Shown here: in pieces, positions 36,505 to 44,642 of the stretch | How positions within the stretch are numbered: position 1 is the stretch's first letter | How the letters are laid out: every line of letters begins with the position of its first letter | Source: Janibacter cremeus | GTDB lineage: Bacteria; Actinomycetota; Actinomycetes; Actinomycetales; Dermatophilaceae | Assembly (NCBI RefSeq): GCF_013409205.1 | Contig: NZ_JACCAE010000001.1 | Coordinates: 2,356,001 to 2,420,000, forward strand | Reading direction: 5' to 3' | DNA: 64,000 nucleotides | Notes under the pieces: generated by a model | What the model saw: only the letters and a program-made list of their open reading frames with translations | Databases searched by the model: none | Told to the model about the DNA's origin: nothing | Translations under genes and position numbers: made by a program

Positions 36505-37235
36505 ACCCTCGTCTGACCCTTGCCACCGCCGCCCGAGTGCTGCGACAGGTGCGTCGGGACCGCCGCACCCTCGCGCTGCTGATCGTCATGCCGATCGTGC
36601 TCATGGGCCTGCTCGCGTGGATCTACGTCGACAGCCCGCTCTTCGATCGCGTCGGCCCCGTCCTGGTGACGATCTTCCCCTTCGTCATCATGTTCGTCGT
36701 CACGAGCGTCGCCACCCTGCGCGAGCGCACGAGCGGCACCCTCGAGCGGTTGCTGACCACGCCCCTGGGCAAGGGCGACCTCGTCGTGGGCTATGCCCTG
36801 GCCTTCGGCCTCCTCGCCGTCGTCCAGGGCACCGTCGTCACCACGATCACGGTGTGGTTCTTCGGGCTCGAGGTCGCCGGCGCGCTGGCCTGGCTCGTCC
36901 TCGTCGTCGTCGGCAGCGGGGTGCTCGGGACGGTCCTGGGGCTCTTCGCCTCGGCCTTCGCCAGCACGGAGTTCCAGGCCGTGCAGCTGATGCCCGCGAC
37001 GGTCCTGCCGCAGTTCCTGCTGTGCGGTCTGCTCGTGCCCCGTGACCAGCTGCCGCGGACGCTCGAGCTCGTCTCCGACGTGCTGCCCCTGTCCTATGTC
37101 GTGGACGCCGCGAATGCCGTCGCGGGCAGTGCCGAGCCGGCGGGGGACCTGGGGCTCCCGCTGCTCGTCATCGCGATCTGGATCGCCGTCGCGCTCGTCC
37201 TGGGAAGCCTCACCCTCCGGCGTCGCACGCCGTGA
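36501..37235 (+). CDS. ABC-2 type permease
   Basis: 244 aa with six membrane segments: LLIVMPIVLMGLLAWIY, LVTIFPFVIMFVVTSVA, LVVGYALAFGLLAVVQG, ALAWLVLVVVGSGVLGTVLGLF, QLMPATVLPQFLLCGLLV and LLVIAIWIAVALVLGSL. The FASTEFQAVQLMPATVLPQFLLCG block and the RERTSGTLERLLTTPL loop are hallmarks of ABC-2 exporters. Partner of the ATPase before it. Substrate unknown; regulated by the upstream TetR protein by inference. Confidence 0.9.
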   Translation: MNPRLTLATAARVLRQVRRDRRTLALLIVMPIVLMGLLAWIYVDSPLFDRVGPVLVTIFPFVIMFVVTSVATLRERTSGTLERLLTTPLGKGDLVVGYALAFGLLAVVQGTVVTTITVWFFGLEVAGALAWLVLVVVGSGVLGTVLGLFASAFASTEFQAVQLMPATVLPQFLLCGLLVPRDQLPRTLELVSDVLPLSYVVDAANAVAGSAEPAGDLGLPLLVIAIWIAVALVLGSLTLRRRTP

Positions 37236-37256
37236 CGGCAGCCGTAGGCTGACGAC

Positions 37257-38162
37257 GTGAGACGGTTCCTCTTCATCGCCAACTCCTCCGCGGGCAGCAG
37301 CGACCGGGCGCGCACCGACGCTGCCCTGGCAGTGCTGCGCGAGCACGGCGACGTCGACGTCGTCACCACGGGTACCATCACGGAGCTGACCGAGGCGCTC
37401 GCGGGACGGGACGGACGCGAGATCATCGTCGCGGGCGGCGACGGGTCGCTCAACGCGTTCGTCACGGCCCTGTGCCGTGCGGGTCATCTCGGCCAGGACC
37501 CACCCACCGTCGGGCTGCTGCCGATGGGGACGGGCAACGACTTCGCCCGCACCGTCGAGCTGCCGACCGACCCCGCCGAGGCTGCCCGGATCGTCATCGA
37601 CAGCCCGCCACGTCCCGTGGACGTGCTCATCGACGACGAGGACCGGCTCGTCGCCAATGCCGTCCACATCGGCGTGGGGGAGGAGGCCGGTCGAATCGCC
37701 GCCCCCTGGAAGGAGCGGCTCGGGCCGATCGGCTACGTCATCGGCGGATTCGCCGCGGGGTTCGGCCAGGTGGGTCGGCACCTGAAGGTCGTGGCGGACG
37801 GCGAGGTCGTCGCCGACGGTTCGCACCGCATCCTCCAGGTCGTCGTGACGATCGGTCAGAGCGTCGGCGGCGGCACCCGGATCGCTCCCGACGCGAACCC
37901 AGGCGACGGCAAGGCGGAGGTCGTCGTCTCCAGGACGATCTCCGCCAAGCGGCGCCTGCTCTATGCCGCAACCGTCAACAGGGGCCGCCACACCGACCTC
38001 GACGACGTCGTCTCCCTGCGGGCGCAGACGGTGACTGTCACCGGTGTGAACCACGACTTCGCTGCCAATGCCGACGGGGAGACACTCGAGCCGGCCCGTG
38101 AGCGCACCTGGCAGGTCGTCCCCGGCGCCTATCGCCTGCACTCTCCCGAGGCCACCGCGTGA
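37257..38162 (+). CDS. Diacylglycerol/lipid kinase
   Basis: 301 aa of the DgkB/YegS family. The catalytic glycine-rich GGDGSLN lies at about 61-67 and LPMGTGNDFART is the second conserved block; VSLRAQTVTVTG and NADGE close the C-terminal beta domain. It phosphorylates diacylglycerol or a related lipid at the inner membrane. TAGGCT ends 6 bases before the GTG start (leaderless pattern). GTGA overlap with the following gene. Confidence 0.9.
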   Translation: MRRFLFIANSSAGSSDRARTDAALAVLREHGDVDVVTTGTITELTEALAGRDGREIIVAGGDGSLNAFVTALCRAGHLGQDPPTVGLLPMGTGNDFARTVELPTDPAEAARIVIDSPPRPVDVLIDDEDRLVANAVHIGVGEEAGRIAAPWKERLGPIGYVIGGFAAGFGQVGRHLKVVADGEVVADGSHRILQVVVTIGQSVGGGTRIAPDANPGDGKAEVVVSRTISAKRRLLYAATVNRGRHTDLDDVVSLRAQTVTVTGVNHDFAANADGETLEPARERTWQVVPGAYRLHSPEATA

Positions 38163-39112
38163 GTCCCATGGGCCCGATGAGCGCCGACCGACTCCGCGCA
38201 CGCACGCTGGATGCGCTCCTCGCCCCCGACAGCCGTGACCGCGTCGCGGCCTCCCGTGCCGTCACGAGCGCGCGGGCACGCTTCGTCGCCGGTGAGGGCA
38301 CCGACGACGCCGTGGCTCAGGTGCAGCGACTACGACGGACCAATCGGCTGGCGGCCATCCACCCCCTCCTGCCGCCCGCGGAGGACGCCGCAGGGGTCGA
38401 CGCGACGATCACCGACGCAGTCACTGCCATCGAGCGCCTCGCCCCGGTCGCCGCAGGAGGCGACTACCGGCCCGAGATCTACCTGGCGCCCGAGCAGCTG
38501 GGCATCGCTACCGACACCGGCCGCGCCGCACGGGCTCTTGCCGAGGTCTGCGCTGCCGGTGACGAGCACCGCGTCGACATCACGCTGCGCTCAGGGACCG
38601 CACCGGCGGCCGAGGCGACCCTGGACCTCGTGGAGTCCACCCGTGAGCGCTACCCGCGCCTGACCGCCTCTGTTGTCGCCCGGCGCCACCGCAGCGAGGG
38701 CGATGTCGCGCGACTGACGGCCACTGGCACGCGCGTCCGCCTCGTGCGCGGCGGAGTGGGCGATCCCGCCTCCGAGGCCTGGCAGGACCCCCACGAGGCG
38801 GACCTGGCCTTCGTGCGCTGCCTCGCCGACCTCCTCGGGTCGGGCGTGCACACCGTCGTGGCCACGCACGAGCCGCTGCTCCTCGACCTCGCAGACGGCC
38901 TGGCCGACCAGTCCGGTCGCGGTCCCGAGGGCCTGGAGTACCAGTTCTTCCTCGGAGCGCAGCCCGAGCTGCAGATGCGCACGGCCGATGCGGGGCACCG
39001 GGTGCGCGTGCTCGTGCCGTACGGGCCGCAGTGGCTGGAGTACCTGCACGATCTGGCCCGTCGCCCCTCCGGCATGCGCCGGTTGGCCACGATGCTCGCC
39101 GGGCGCGGCTGA
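38159..39112 (+). CDS. Proline dehydrogenase-like protein, probably altered active site
   Basis: 317 aa from the GTG at 38159 (ATG at 38168 or 38177 possible). The second half follows the PRODH barrel order: VRLVRGGVGDP, VVATHEPLLLDLA, EYQFFLGAQPELQMR and HRVRVLVPYGPQWLEYLHDLARRP. Compared with the monofunctional family as I remember it, the KGAY-type motif is RGGV and the Arg-Arg pair that holds the proline carboxylate (usually RRLAERP) reads HDLARRP. FAD binding may remain but proline oxidation is doubtful. It lies directly before proC, the opposite step of proline metabolism. Confidence 0.7.
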   Translation: MSPMGPMSADRLRARTLDALLAPDSRDRVAASRAVTSARARFVAGEGTDDAVAQVQRLRRTNRLAAIHPLLPPAEDAAGVDATITDAVTAIERLAPVAAGGDYRPEIYLAPEQLGIATDTGRAARALAEVCAAGDEHRVDITLRSGTAPAAEATLDLVESTRERYPRLTASVVARRHRSEGDVARLTATGTRVRLVRGGVGDPASEAWQDPHEADLAFVRCLADLLGSGVHTVVATHEPLLLDLADGLADQSGRGPEGLEYQFFLGAQPELQMRTADAGHRVRVLVPYGPQWLEYLHDLARRPSGMRRLATMLAGRG

Positions 39113-39154
39113 CTACGCTGGACCACCAATACCCCAGGACGAGGAGCGTGTGCG

Positions 39155-39949
39155 ATGACGACGGCGATCTACGGAGTCGGTTCGATGGGCGGGGCCGTCC
39201 TCGACGGGCTCGTGGCCGGTGGTGGTGCACAGGTCCTCGCGGTGGTGCGGCGGTCGGAGCAGGCCGACCGGCTGCGCGAGCAGTACGCCGAGCATCCCGG
39301 GGTCGAGGTCGTCGAGCCGGAGGATGCGGCCGCCCGTGCCGACGTCCACCTCCTCCTCGTCAAGCCCTACGGCGTGGCGGACCTGCTCGAGGCGATCTCG
39401 CCCTCCCTTCGTCCCGACGCGATCGTCGTCTCCATGGCCCTCGGCGTCTCCCTCGCCGACCTGGCCGGCCACCTGTCCGCGGGGACGGCGGCGATCCGGG
39501 CGATGCCCAACACCCCGGCCAAGGTCGGTCAGGGCATGACCGTCCTCAGCCCTTCCGACGACGTCTCCGACGAGCAGCTCACCCGGGTGCGCGAGCTGTT
39601 GGCCCCGACCGGTCGCACGATCGTGCTGCCGGAGTCGCAGCAGGACGCCGCCACGGCGGTGTCCGGGTCGGCGCCCGCCTACGTCTACCTCTTCGTCGAG
39701 GGGCTCGTCGATGCCGGTGTCGCCCAGGGACTGACCCGCCCGCAGGCCCTGGCCATGGCTACCCAGGCCGTGCGAGGAGCCGGTGCGATGCTCGCCGAGA
39801 CCGGCGAGGACCCGGCCGTGCTGCGCACGCACGTCACCTCCCCGGGAGGCTCGACGGCGGCCGCCCTCGCCCGGCTCGAGGCACACGGGATGCGTCATGC
39901 CCTGGCCGATGCCGTGAAGGCCTGCACGGACCGGTCCGCCGGCCGGTGA
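39155..39949 (+). CDS. proC: Pyrroline-5-carboxylate reductase ProC
   Basis: Last step of proline synthesis, NAD(P)H-dependent. 264 aa. N-terminal Rossmann motif YGVGSMGGAVLDGL, then VKPYGVADLL, RAMPNTPAKVGQGMT and the C-terminal dimerisation signature THVTSPGGSTAAALARLEA. GAGGAG lies 9-14 bases before the ATG. A TACGCT box at 39113-39118 gives a short leader. Confidence 0.96.
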   Translation: MTTAIYGVGSMGGAVLDGLVAGGGAQVLAVVRRSEQADRLREQYAEHPGVEVVEPEDAAARADVHLLLVKPYGVADLLEAISPSLRPDAIVVSMALGVSLADLAGHLSAGTAAIRAMPNTPAKVGQGMTVLSPSDDVSDEQLTRVRELLAPTGRTIVLPESQQDAATAVSGSAPAYVYLFVEGLVDAGVAQGLTRPQALAMATQAVRGAGAMLAETGEDPAVLRTHVTSPGGSTAAALARLEAHGMRHALADAVKACTDRSAGR

Positions 39950-40161
39950 GCGGTTGGTCGGTCCGCCTCCTCACGGCGGATGCCTGGCAGGTCCTGCGCG
40001 CAAGTGTGCCCGGCGATGCTCCTGGACGCGGACGGGTGCGCGTTCGTGCACTGGCGTCCGAGCGACGAATCCGCGACGATGACGGGGAAGATACCGTGAA
40101 TTGTCACCACGAGTCTGCGGCCCGGGCCCACGTCCGGCCGCGGGGATGAGAGAGTGCTGCC

Positions 40162-40680
40162 ATGAGTGAGATCACTGTGCGCGCGCTGACCGAGGACGAG
40201 TGGGAGATCTACCGCACCCTTCGGCTGGAAGCGTTGCAGGACGCTCCTGAGGCCTTCGTGGCCGACCACGCCGACGAGGCCGACCAGCCGGAGGACTTCT
40301 GGCGGGCGCGCATGCGTCGCAGCGTGCGGCTCGTCGGCGAGGCCGACGGGGAGTACGTAGGTGTCGCCAGCATCGGTGACGCGACCGAGAGCGAGTCGGA
40401 GGACGGCGGTCAGCTCTTCGGCCTCTGGGTCAACCCGACGTGGCGCGGGGCCGGCGTCGCGGCGAGCCTCGTCAGCCAGAGCGCCAAGATCGCCGAGGAC
40501 CAGGGCTTCGCCCGCCTGTTCTACTGGGTCGGCTCGGACAACGGTCGCGCGGTGGCCTTCGCCTCGAGCTTCGGCTTCCGCCCCACCGACCAGCGTCGCC
40601 CGATGCGCGTCGTCGGCGAGAGTGGCCCGGAGGAGGAGATCGCGCTCGTGCTCGCCCTCGGCGAGGACCGCGCCTCCTGA
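40162..40680 (+). CDS. GNAT-family N-acetyltransferase
   Basis: 172 aa. The acetyl-CoA-binding motif A is LWVNPTWRGAGVAASLVSQS with the R-G-A-G-V-A core, preceded by the motif D strand GVASIGDA. EEWEIYRTLRLEALQDAPEAF is the typical N-terminal start of the RimI-like/YhbS-like group. Substrate unknown. 212 bases separate it from proC with no convincing gene between. It ends before a strong terminator. Confidence 0.88.
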   Translation: MSEITVRALTEDEWEIYRTLRLEALQDAPEAFVADHADEADQPEDFWRARMRRSVRLVGEADGEYVGVASIGDATESESEDGGQLFGLWVNPTWRGAGVAASLVSQSAKIAEDQGFARLFYWVGSDNGRAVAFASSFGFRPTDQRRPMRVVGESGPEEEIALVLALGEDRAS

Positions 40681-40709
40681 CGCACGGCCACCTTCGGCCC
40701 CGGACTCAG

Positions 40710-40753
40710 AAATCGAGTCAGGACATAGTCATACCTGTGTCCTGACTCGATTT
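40710..40753. terminator. Bidirectional terminator between GNAT and TrkA-type genes
   Basis: Perfect 16-base stem AAATCGAGTCAGGACA / TGTCCTGACTCGATTT with a 12-base loop, followed by TT on the right and led by a run of A on the left, so it can end transcription from both convergent genes. Confidence 0.85.
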
Positions 40754-40789
40754 TCGCGTCCCGGGTCGCTCTGCCTCACCCGCGGGAGG

Positions 40790-41458
40790 TCAGGGCCGGG
40801 CAGCCATCCGCTCGATGAGCGTGGTCGGTCCGCTGACGATGATCAAGTCGCCACTGCGCACCTTCGTCTCCGGCTTGGCGTAGGTGAAGTCCTGGCCGGG
40901 GGACTTCACACCCACGACGGTCACGCCGTACTTCTGGCGGATCTGGGTCTGCTCGAGGGTGAACCCGACTGCCTCCTGGGGCGGGGTCATCTTCACGATG
41001 GCGAAGCCGTCGTCGAACTCGATGTAGTCCATCAGCCGACTGCCGATGAGGTGCGCGAGCCGCTTGCCCGACTCGATCTCGGGGGAGAGGACGTGGTGCA
41101 CGCCGATGCGGTTGAGGATGCGCGCATGGGCCGGCGAGACCGCCTTGGCCCACACCTTGGGTGACTCGTTGTCGATGAGGTTGACGGCGGCGAGCACCGA
41201 GGCCTCGATGGACGAGCCGACCCCGAGCACGCTCGCGGAGAAGGTGTGCGGCTTCAGCTCCTCGATCATCGTGACCGAGGTCGCGTCGCCCTGGACGATC
41301 CGGCCGACCCTTCCCAGATAGGTCTCGGCGAGCATCGGATCGAGCTCCAGTGCGGTCACGCGGTTGCCGAGACGGTGCAGCTCGGTCGCCACGGCGCCGC
41401 CAAAGCGTCCCAGGCCGATCACGAGCACGTCCTCGTTGTGCAGGCGGGTTCGAGCCAC
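40790..41458 (-). CDS. TrkA/KtrA-type potassium channel regulator (RCK protein)
   Basis: 222 aa from the GTG at 41458, with GGAGGAG upstream. The RCK-N Rossmann fold reads VLVIGLGRFGGAVATELHRLGNRVTALELDP (key GLGRFG and the acidic LELD), followed by QGDATS. The C-terminal RCK-C (TrkA_C) domain runs from about residue 140 (GFAIVKMTPPQEAVGF) to GDLIIVSGPTTLIERM. It gates a KtrB/TrkH-like potassium channel, which is not in the window. RCK-C domains can bind c-di-AMP, and DisA is encoded nearby. Divergent from acuC. Confidence 0.9.
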   Translation of the reverse strand: MARTRLHNEDVLVIGLGRFGGAVATELHRLGNRVTALELDPMLAETYLGRVGRIVQGDATSVTMIEELKPHTFSASVLGVGSSIEASVLAAVNLIDNESPKVWAKAVSPAHARILNRIGVHHVLSPEIESGKRLAHLIGSRLMDYIEFDDGFAIVKMTPPQEAVGFTLEQTQIRQKYGVTVVGVKSPGQDFTYAKPETKVRSGDLIIVSGPTTLIERMAARP

Positions 41459-41521
41459 GAGCACTCCTCCGGTCGTCGGGTCTTCGTCAGACACGACCCT
41501 AGCCGGGGTACGGTCACTCGC

Positions 41522-42712
41522 ATGAGCACACAGGCGTGCGCCATCTGGGGCGAGGACTTCACGAAGTACGACTTCGGTGTCGGACACCCGATGGCGCCGG
41601 TCCGTCTGGACCTCACCGCGCGATTGTGTCGGGCCCTCGGGGTGTTCGACCAAGTCGACGTCATCGACGTCGGCGTCGCCGGTGACGACGTCCTGGGCGC
41701 CGTCCACGACTGCGACTACATCGACGCCGTCAAGGCGATCTCGGCCGACCCGACGATCGCCGACGGGCAGTGGGGGATCGGTACGGACGACGTGCCCGCC
41801 TTCGCCGGGGTCCACGAGGCGAGTGCCCGCATCGTCTCCGGCTCGGTCGAGGTCGCGCGTCGGGTGTGGACCGGTCAGGCCGAGCACGGTGTGAACTTCA
41901 CCGGCGGCATGCACCACGCCATGCCGGATCGGGCTGCCGGCTTCTGCGTCTACAACGACATCGGGGCCGCGATCCAGTGGTTGCTGGACAACGGTGCCGA
42001 GCGAGTCGCCTACGTCGACGTGGACGTGCACCACGGCGATGGCGTCGAGGCGATGTTCTACGACGACCCCCGCGTGCTCACGGTCTCGGTCCACGAGTCC
42101 GGCCGCACGCTCTTCCCCGGCACCGGTTGGCCCGGGGACACGGGAGGCCCCGGCGCGGAGGGCACTGCGGTCAACGTCGCCCTGCCTCCCGGTGTCGTCG
42201 ACGGCCCGTGGTTGCGTGCCATCACCTCGGTCGCACTGCCCGTGGTGCGTGCCTTCGAGCCCCAGGTGCTGGTGACCCAGCACGGGTGCGACACCTACCG
42301 CGAGGACCCATTGGCCCACATGTCGATATCCCTCGATGCGCAACGTCAGGCTGCGGTCAACCTCCACCGTCTCGCCCACGAGGTCGCCGACGGTCGGTGG
42401 GTGGCCGTGGGTGGTGGCGGCTACGACATCATCAGCGCCGTCCCGCGGGCCTGGACCCACCTCACCGCGATCGCTGCCCACCGCCCCGTGCCTGCGGCGA
42501 CCGAGATCCCGCAGGAGTGGCGTGACCACTGCGAGCTCGTGGCGGGGCAGCCTGGGCCGGCCACGATGGGGGACCTGTCCGAGAAGGACCTGCCGATCTG
42601 GGTGCAGCCGTGGGCCATGGGATACAACCCCCACCACGGTGTCGATCGGGCGATCATGGCCGCGCGCGAGGCGATCTTCCCCCTGCACGGTCTCGACGTC
42701 TGGTACGACTGA
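41522..42712 (+). CDS. acuC: AcuC, class I/II histone-deacetylase-like deacetylase
   Basis: 396 aa from the ATG at 41522; the long upstream frame is a shadow. Blocks: HPMAPVRLDLT near the start, GGMHHAMPDRAAGFCVYND with the catalytic HH pair, YVDVDVHHGDGVEAMFYDD with the zinc-binding Asp and His, TQHGCDTY (second zinc Asp) and GGGGYDI. AcuC deacetylates acetylated lysines, for example acetyl-CoA synthetase, with zinc. TACGGT ends 7 bases before the ATG, a leaderless pattern. Confidence 0.93.
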   Translation: MSTQACAIWGEDFTKYDFGVGHPMAPVRLDLTARLCRALGVFDQVDVIDVGVAGDDVLGAVHDCDYIDAVKAISADPTIADGQWGIGTDDVPAFAGVHEASARIVSGSVEVARRVWTGQAEHGVNFTGGMHHAMPDRAAGFCVYNDIGAAIQWLLDNGAERVAYVDVDVHHGDGVEAMFYDDPRVLTVSVHESGRTLFPGTGWPGDTGGPGAEGTAVNVALPPGVVDGPWLRAITSVALPVVRAFEPQVLVTQHGCDTYREDPLAHMSISLDAQRQAAVNLHRLAHEVADGRWVAVGGGGYDIISAVPRAWTHLTAIAAHRPVPAATEIPQEWRDHCELVAGQPGPATMGDLSEKDLPIWVQPWAMGYNPHHGVDRAIMAAREAIFPLHGLDVWYD

Positions 42713-42777
42713 AACCGATTTTCTCCCGCCAGGCGGCGTGTCGGATGGACATTAGGTGATCGATCTCCAACTTCGTC

Positions 42778-42806
42778 TTCACAGCCGCCACATCTGCCCC
42801 TATGGT
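42778..42806 (+). promoter_or_regulatory. Sigma70-type promoter of the HTH gene
   Basis: TTCACA (42778-42783), 17 bases, TATGGT (42801-42806). The expected start is near 42813, leaving a leader of about 67 bases before the ATG at 42880. Confidence 0.65.
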
Positions 42807-42879
42807 GGACACCTGCAAGGGCTCGTTCAGGACTGCCGATATCGGTCGGCGGTGCGACCCTGCAGAGATCGAGGTGGTC

Positions 42880-43077
42880 ATGTCGAACGATCTTCTGGGT
42901 GAGGTGCGCTTCCTCACCGTGGCTGAGGTCGCGTCGATCATGCGTGTCTCGAAGATGACGGTCTACCGGATGGTGCACAACGGTGACCTGCCGGCCGTCC
43001 GCGTCGGGCGCAGTTTCCGCGTGCCCGAGGACGCGGTCCACACGTACCTCGAGACCTCCTTCGTCGAGACGGCCTGA
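42880..43077 (+). CDS. Excisionase-type helix-turn-helix protein (Rv0500A-like)
   Basis: 65 aa from the ATG at 42880; the 26-codon extension to 42802 overlaps the promoter -10 box and is rejected. FLTVAEVASIMRVSKMTVYRMVHNGDLPAVRVGRSFRVPEDAV is a MerR/excisionase-like winged HTH (key TVAEVA, TVYRMV, VGRSFRV). The closest homologue I recall is the small HTH protein between proC and galE2 in mycobacteria. It is not a phage remnant: no integrase or att-like site is near, and the context is a conserved chromosomal block. Confidence 0.9.
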   Translation: MSNDLLGEVRFLTVAEVASIMRVSKMTVYRMVHNGDLPAVRVGRSFRVPEDAVHTYLETSFVETA

Positions 43078-43275
43078 GCCGCCCTCCAGGACGCACGAGG
43101 CACCTGCCCGTGCATGGTCCGGGCGACTGACGCCGCCCGCGCCTGCACGTGTGTAGGAGCACCGTCGGTGAGGCGTTAGACTTCCGGCCTGACTCGCATT
43201 CGGTGGGGCCTGCCGCAGGGCCGGCATCGCTCGAGCCGTCACCGAGGTCCCGAAGACGACACGAAGGAAGACCGC

Positions 43276-43374
43276 ATGGGTTCTGTCATCAAGAAGCGAC
43301 GCAAGCGCATGGCGAAGAAGAAGCACCGCAAACTGCTGCGCAAGACGCGCCACCAGCGTCGCAACAAGAAGTGA
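43276..43374 (+). CDS. 30S ribosomal protein bS22 (AURKAIP1/COX24-domain small basic protein)
   Basis: 32 aa, too short for most gene finders. The sequence MGSVIKKRRKRMAKKKHRKL continues LLRKTRHQRRNKK. It matches bS22, the extra small subunit protein of mycobacterial ribosomes, nearly residue for residue in the first twenty positions. Half of its residues are Lys or Arg, as expected for an rRNA-binding peptide. AGGAAG lies upstream. The place between the HTH gene and the SDR is that of Rv0500B. A stem-loop follows at 43427-43466. Confidence 0.95.
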   Translation: MGSVIKKRRKRMAKKKHRKLLRKTRHQRRNKK

Positions 43375-43426
43375 CCCAGCGCGAAGGGCGCTGTCCTGAG
43401 GCGTGAGGAGCTCTAGCGACGAGCCT

Positions 43427-43466
43427 CGAAGGGGGCCACACCGGGGATCCGGTGCGGCCCCCTTCG
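43427..43466. terminator. Terminator after bS22
   Basis: 18-base arms (43427-43444 and 43449-43466) around the loop GGAT with one mismatched pair; both outer ends are copies of the CGAAGGGGG motif. No T tract. Confidence 0.8.
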
Positions 43467-43589
43467 CCGTCCCCGGGGGTATCCGGGTGATCCCCATCTC
43501 GATGGGGCCGTTCCCGCCGCCACGGGTTCCCCTGCTCGTTAGGCTGCGGACAACGCGGCAATCCGGCCGTCGCTGACAGGAGGTGTTCC

Positions 43590-44642
43590 GTGCCCAGGAC
43601 CGTGCTCGTGGTGGGTGTCTCCCGCCACCTCGGTGGCGCCTTCGTCCGACGCCTCAGCCGTGACGAGACCGTCGAGCGCATCATCGGCGTCGACGTCGTG
43701 CCCCCGCGGCACGGCATCGGACGTGCCGAGTTCATGCGCGCCGACATCCGCAGCCCCCTGGTCAGCAGGATCATCTCCGGCAACGACGTCGACACGGTCG
43801 TGCACATGGGCGTCATCGCGACCCCCCGTGCGGGCGGTGGGCGCGCGACGCAGAAGGAGATCAACGTCATCGGCACGATGCAGCTGCTCGCCGCGTGCCA
43901 GCGTGCCGAGTCGGTGACCAGGCTCGTGGTGAAGTCGACGGCGGGTGTCTACGGCTCCAGCCCTCGTGACCCCGCGATGTTCACCGAGGACATGTCCGCG
44001 ATGAAGATGCCCCGCTCCGGCTGGGCGCGGGACAGCGTCGAGGTGGAGGGTTACGTGCGTGGTCTCTCCCGGCGCCGTCCGGACATCGAGGTCACGACGC
44101 TGCGCTTCGCCAACGTCATCGGCCCGCGGGTCCGCACCGCCTTCACCGACCACTTCTCCCTACCGGTCATCCCGATCCCCTTCGGTTACGACGCGAGGCT
44201 GCAGTTCGTGCACGAGGACGACTGCGTCGCCGCGATGACCCATGCCGTGCACGCTCCGGGCCTCGGTCCGGTCAACGTCGCCGGGGACGGGATCATCACC
44301 GCTTCCCAGGCGGCCACCATCGCAGGGCGGCCCTTCGTGCTCGTGCCGCGGACGGCCACCGGCACGATCACCGACCTCGCGAAGCGCTTCGGGCTCGTGG
44401 ACATCGGCTCCGACCAGCTGGACATGCTGACCTTCGGTCGCGGTCTGGACACCGGACGGATGCGCGACGCCCTCGGCTTCGAGCCGGGGTACTCCACCCG
44501 CGCTGCCTACGAGGACTTTGCCCGGGCGACGAAGGGTCGGATCATGGACCGACTGCCCTTCGCCCAGCCCGGGTGGACTGCCGTGCAGGCGGCCGAGGCC
44601 GCCATTCGCGCGGTGACGCCCACCAGCGAGAGCGAGAAGTGA
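43590..44642 (+). CDS. NAD-dependent epimerase/dehydratase-like SDR (GalE2-like, Rv0501)
   Basis: 350 aa, GTG start with AGGAGG 6 bases upstream. N-terminal LVVGVSRHLGGAFVRRLS is the extended-SDR nucleotide motif (G-x-x-x-x-L-G), then VVHMGVIATP. The usual catalytic Tyr-x3-Lys is replaced by Trp-Ala-Arg-Asp-Ser in SGWARDSVEVEGYVRG, so ordinary epimerase chemistry is unlikely; a similar loss is my recollection of the mycobacterial homologue. The gene shares one base with the acyltransferase gene after it. Confidence 0.85.
   Translation: MPRTVLVVGVSRHLGGAFVRRLSRDETVERIIGVDVVPPRHGIGRAEFMRADIRSPLVSRIISGNDVDTVVHMGVIATPRAGGGRATQKEINVIGTMQLLAACQRAESVTRLVVKSTAGVYGSSPRDPAMFTEDMSAMKMPRSGWARDSVEVEGYVRGLSRRRPDIEVTTLRFANVIGPRVRTAFTDHFSLPVIPIPFGYDARLQFVHEDDCVAAMTHAVHAPGLGPVNVAGDGIITASQAATIAGRPFVLVPRTATGTITDLAKRFGLVDIGSDQLDMLTFGRGLDTGRMRDALGFEPGYSTRAAYEDFARATKGRIMDRLPFAQPGWTAVQAAEAAIRAVTPTSESEK

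Noticed and set aside
39950..40161. Possible small gene between proC and the GNAT gene
   Set aside because: Open frames there lack an RBS and any family similarity; treated as non-coding.
41447..41456. GGTTCGAGCC, a tRNA T-arm-like string
   Set aside because: It encodes the first residues of the TrkA-type protein; no acceptor or anticodon stem can be built around it.
42802..42879. Longer start for the HTH gene
   Set aside because: The extension begins inside the -10 box TATGGT and has no similarity to the HTH family; ATG at 42880 fits.
42880..43077. Phage excisionase remnant
   Set aside because: The HTH type is excisionase-like, but the gene belongs to a conserved chromosomal block with bS22 and has no integrase or attachment site nearby.
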